Of a stretch of 64,000 nt of DNA, positions 63,466 to 64,000 are shown one piece after another. The stretch lies in assembly GCF_027857615.1 (NCBI RefSeq), contig NZ_JAQIFT010000025.1, positions 4,009-68,008 on the forward strand. The letters run 5' to 3'. The position numbers were made by a program, and so were the translations under genes. The notes beneath the pieces were generated by a model. That model was not told the DNA's origin. It worked only from the letters and a program-made list of their open reading frames with translations, and searched no databases. The first letter of the stretch is position 1, and each line of letters begins with the position of its first letter. Origin of the DNA: Holtiella tumoricola. GTDB lineage: Bacteria; Bacillota; Clostridia; Lachnospirales; Cellulosilyticaceae.

Positions 63466-63948
63466 ATGGTTGAATTACTAGAAATTTATCAACTTGCTCA
63501 AAAAATGAATAACCTTTTAAAGGACAAAAGAATCAGTGATATTGATATCTTACAGCCTAGATGTACTAATCTTTCAGTACGAGAGTGGAATAGGAAGACT
63601 AGGGGCGTTTTAGTCAAAGAAGTCTATCATAAAGGCATATGGATTTGCATTGCGTTATCTAATGATAAGACAATTTTAATTTCATTAGGACTTGGAGGCG
63701 ATTTAAGTTATTTTACAAGTTTAGATCAGATTAAGAAAAAGCATCACGTATGTTTAGTAGTAGATGATGAAGAGGGTTTTACCATCAAATTTTGGTGCTT
63801 TGGAAAATTCTTGCTTAGTTCAAATGCAGATTTAGAGAAAGAAATTAGCCTAAAAGATATAGGTGAACATTTATGGAATAGACGCGTAGGGCTTGGATAT
63901 ATTGAGATACCCAAAGATAAATGTAAAGTGAAGAAAGATGAGCTTTAA
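63466..63948 (+). CDS. Stand-alone Fpg/MutM N-terminal-domain-like protein
   Basis: 160 residues resembling only the N-terminal beta-domain of formamidopyrimidine-DNA glycosylase/endonuclease VIII: MVELLEIYQLAQKMNNLLKD corresponds to the M-x-E-L-P-E start, and TILISLGLGGDLSYF to the domain's sheet. The helix-two-turn-helix and zinc finger are absent, and the catalytic PE dipeptide is not preserved (V2, E3; LE for PE at 5-6), so glycosylase activity is unlikely. GAAAAGAGGGG precedes ATG 63466, and a terminator follows the stop, so the gene looks intact rather than cut. Confidence 0.7.
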   Translation: MVELLEIYQLAQKMNNLLKDKRISDIDILQPRCTNLSVREWNRKTRGVLVKEVYHKGIWICIALSNDKTILISLGLGGDLSYFTSLDQIKKKHHVCLVVDDEEGFTIKFWCFGKFLLSSNADLEKEISLKDIGEHLWNRRVGLGYIEIPKDKCKVKKDEL

Positions 63949-63960
63949 GGTAATATAAAT

Positions 63961-63996
63961 AATAAAAGGAGTAGGGTTAACCCTACTCCTTTTATT
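63961..63996. terminator. 36-bp perfect palindromic terminator
   Basis: AATAAAAGGAGTAGGGTT (63961-63978) and its exact complement (63979-63996), no spacer. The A and T runs at the ends allow use in either direction. Confidence 0.9.
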
Positions 63997-64000
63997 ATTT

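Noticed and set aside
1..64000. tRNA, rRNA, CRISPR or prophage
   Set aside because: No tRNA cloverleaf, rRNA stretch, regularly spaced direct repeats or phage structural genes were recognised on reading both strands.

Overview
The window reads as chromosome of a low-GC, endospore-forming anaerobic Firmicute (class Clostridia; a Cellulosilyticum- or Lachnospirales-type genome is my best guess, from gene content only). Reasons: strongly AT-rich coding sequence, AGGAGG-type ribosome sites, long stem-loop terminators after most units, CIRCE-controlled groESL, several YesM/YesN two-component pairs beside CUT1 sugar importers, and spore-type proteins (CotF-like, DUF6143-like). I recognised no rRNA, tRNA, CRISPR array, transposase or phage gene.

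Layout. 1-11.1 kb is a carbohydrate-acquisition locus: a YesM/YesN pair, a CUT1 importer (NgcE-like lipoprotein plus two permeases, no ATPase), then a tight operon of cytoplasmic Cys-type sulfatase, sugar-phosphate nucleotidyltransferase, NahK-like anomeric sugar kinase and GalE. Together they suggest import of a (sulfated) amino sugar, desulfation, 1-phosphorylation, nucleotide activation and 4-epimerisation. 11.1-20.8 kb is mixed housekeeping: DUF6062, an OGG1-type glycosylase, groES-groEL behind CIRCE, an AraC/DUF1835-like fusion, uppP, and a MASE3-like histidine kinase. 20.8-24.5 kb holds guaB and guaA behind a guanine riboswitch whose complete OFF switch can be read from the sequence, followed by a cluster of nested palindromes. 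24.7-29.7 kb: a metallophosphatase, a GGDEF protein, a DsrE-like protein and an arsenic operon (arsR, ArsP-type permease, redox protein, arsC).

29.7-40.3 kb is a second sugar locus: YesN/YesM and a lipoprotein on the minus strand, and divergently two permeases (one with a large extracytoplasmic insert), a Gfo/Idh/MocA oxidoreductase and a cytoplasmic GHL6/GH42-like glycosidase. 40.5-46.5 kb: a TPR-EAL phosphodiesterase, a CotF-like protein, an L,D-transpeptidase without a signal peptide, a 5'-truncated gene remnant, and a GntR(YtrA)-ABC operon with a clear operator. 46.6-58.8 kb: an old-yellow-enzyme/FAD reductase, a MarR-MATE operon with twin operators, VanZ, M42 peptidase, GNAT, a FliB-like protein, LysR, two more MATE transporters and an SdpI-like protein. 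58.8-64 kb: a DUF6143-like protein, a cytoplasmic arylsulfotransferase, a secreted DUF3298 protein, an aldo/keto reductase and a short Fpg N-domain-like protein.

All assignments come from motif reading and family memory; no database search was run.
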